Assembly (NCBI RefSeq): GCF_016901995.1
Contig: NZ_JACJLE010000032.1
Location: 1 to 46,780, forward strand
DNA: 46,780 bases
Direction: 5' to 3'
Source of the DNA: Bacteroides caecigallinarum
GTDB taxonomy: Bacteria; Bacteroidota; Bacteroidia; Bacteroidales; Bacteroidaceae
In this document: positions 45,804 through 46,780 of the stretch, in pieces
Position numbering within the stretch: the stretch's first letter is position 1
Layout of the letters: each line of letters starts with the position of its first letter
Notes under the pieces: model-generated
Database searches by the model: none
What the model was told of the DNA's origin: nothing
The model's input: the letters and a program-made list of their open reading frames with translations, nothing else
Made by a program: the position numbers and the translations under genes

Positions 45804-46673
45804 ATGACCATGAAACAAATAATACGTGAAATAACACCGATTAATAACGATGATTTTTTTATCATATTAAATCATCCTAATGCATCATTTGATTTTCCTA
45901 CGCACTATCATTATGAGTATGAAATTAATTTAGTCATAGATTTTAAAGGGAAAAGAATTGTCGGAGATTCTATAGAGAATGTCTCAGGCACAGATTTAGT
46001 TTTAATTGGTCCAAATACGTTTCATTCATGGGAAAGTACCATGGATTTTCATACACATGTAATTACAATACAATTTAGCCACGAATTGTTCAGCAATTCA
46101 TTTCTAAACAAGAACTTATTCAGACCTATAAAAGAACTACTTTCTGCATCAGACAAAGGAATTGTATTCTCTGAAGAAGACAAAAGGAACGTAATACCGT
46201 TACTACTTTCTTTGGCTGATAAAAAGGGATTTGATACTATTCTAGATTTTATGAATATATTGTACCAACTTTCAAAATCAACAAACAAAAGATTATTGTG
46301 CAGCCCTAACTTTACACAAAACCATTATGAAATAAAAAGTCGGAGAATAAAAATTGTTCACCAATATATTCAAAAGAACTACGGAAAGAAAATAACAATA
46401 ACAGAAGTTGCGAATCTAATAAACATGACAGAATCAGGCTTCTGCCATTTTTTCAAAAAAAGAACGCAAAAAAGCTTTATCGACTTTCTAAATGATCTAA
46501 GGGTTGGAGAAGCTGCCAGAATGTTATTGGAAACTACTAATACAATTTCAGAAATATCATACGATTGCGGATTCAATAATATCTCAAATTTCAACAGAAT
46601 ATTTAAAAAAAGGAAAGGTGTGACACCTAGCGAATTTAGAGATGAAAATATAAACAAACTGACCATATATTAA
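45804..46673 (+). CDS. AraC-family regulator with cupin sensor (PUL B)
   Basis: The 289-residue product, from the ATG at 45804 (MTMKQIIREI), drops 20 hydrophobic codons of the longer frame that lie in the divergent promoter region; the ATG at 45810 is also possible. The N-terminal cupin (about 15-90) has FPTHYHYEYEINLVI and GPNTFHSW, as in sugar-sensing AraC proteins. The C-terminal double helix-turn-helix has ITEVANLINMTESGFCHFFKKRT and ISEISYDCGFNNISNFNRIFKKRKGVTPSEFR. It faces away from the PUL B genes and probably activates them on a mono- or oligosaccharide signal. No hybrid two-component system is present in the window. Confidence 0.92.
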   Translation: MTMKQIIREITPINNDDFFIILNHPNASFDFPTHYHYEYEINLVIDFKGKRIVGDSIENVSGTDLVLIGPNTFHSWESTMDFHTHVITIQFSHELFSNSFLNKNLFRPIKELLSASDKGIVFSEEDKRNVIPLLLSLADKKGFDTILDFMNILYQLSKSTNKRLLCSPNFTQNHYEIKSRRIKIVHQYIQKNYGKKITITEVANLINMTESGFCHFFKKRTQKSFIDFLNDLRVGEAARMLLETTNTISEISYDCGFNNISNFNRIFKKRKGVTPSEFRDENINKLTIY

Positions 46674-46780
46674 AAGAGGGTGTGTCAAAACTAAAATGAC
46701 TACTCCCTAAAGTTACAGATTATAACTATAATATTTAAAAGGGGCCGTATCAAACTCTGTATTGAGTAATGATGCGGCCC
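46674..46780 (+). terminator. Two hairpin elements after the araC gene, the second reaching the window edge
   Basis: The first (about 46676-46710) is an imperfect GAGGGTGTGTCA/TGACTACTCCCT stem. The second (46742-46780) pairs GGGCCGTATCA with TGATGCGGCCC, 11 pairs with one G-T, and is cut off by the window end. They share the pattern GGG-(N)5-TCAAA and look like degenerate copies of one terminator family. Confidence 0.55.

Noticed and set aside
1..46780. tRNA, rRNA, integrase or phage genes
   Set aside because: No cloverleaf-like sequence, rRNA segment, transposase or integrase motif was recognised on either strand.

Overview
The window looks like a chromosomal segment of a gut Bacteroidales species (Bacteroides/Phocaeicola type). 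The evidence is SusC/SusD pairs, an ECF sigma/FecR/STN-SusC signalling set, DUF3823-like and SASA-esterase proteins, Ser-type sulfatases, and -7 boxes of the Bacteroides form TAnnTTTG upstream of several genes. No tRNA, rRNA, insertion sequence or CRISPR array was recognised. No gene-free stretch exceeds 300 bases.

Region 1 (1-9312, minus strand) is one polysaccharide utilisation locus (PUL A). In order of transcription it has an ECF sigma factor, a FecR-type anti-sigma factor, a SusC with an N-terminal STN signalling domain, a SusD lipoprotein, a strong hairpin, and a heparinase II/III-type lyase that runs off the left edge. In the leader of susC, on the opposite strand, are a perfect -7 box and an intrinsic terminator about 80 bases apart. 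This is the layout of a DonS-type cis-antisense RNA that represses PUL expression.

Region 2 (9313-22780) is less AT-rich and reads as core genome. It holds a GH2 beta-mannosidase; a tripartite drug-efflux operon (TolC-like, HlyD/EmrA-like, 14-TM MFS/EmrB-like) followed by an AraC regulator; a copper-type P1B ATPase; an iron-type alcohol dehydrogenase; and a GNAT-nitrilase fusion. The efflux junctions carry three copies of a hairpin-forming repeat built on GAGTTGACAAG. The copA-tolC gap carries four units of an exact 22-base period, closed by a 14-base inverted repeat.

Region 3 (22879-46673) is a second, larger and very AT-rich PUL (PUL B). A divergent AraC/cupin regulator sits at its head. 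Its minus-strand genes are GH88 unsaturated glucuronyl hydrolase, S1 sulfatase, an unrecognised secreted protein rich in Asp-type calcium loops, SASA esterase, a jelly-roll lyase-like lipoprotein, heparinase II/III-type lyase, a TIM-barrel-like lipoprotein, SusC, SusD, DUF3823-like lipoprotein, exported FAD oxidoreductase, a GH2 exo-glucosaminidase-like enzyme whose start is split off by a frameshift, and a second S1 sulfatase that resembles GlcNAc-6-O-sulfatases.

Together the genes suggest uptake and breakdown of an acidic, sulfated, probably O-acetylated polysaccharide containing uronic acid and probably an amino sugar. Lyases would cut it to unsaturated oligosaccharides, the GH88 would remove the terminal unsaturated uronate, and sulfatases, esterase and GH2 would strip the rest. 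The exact substrate cannot be fixed from sequence alone. The most likely new biology is in the 601-residue calcium-loop protein, the 419-residue TIM-barrel-like lipoprotein, the jelly-roll lyase-like protein and the predicted antisense RNA.
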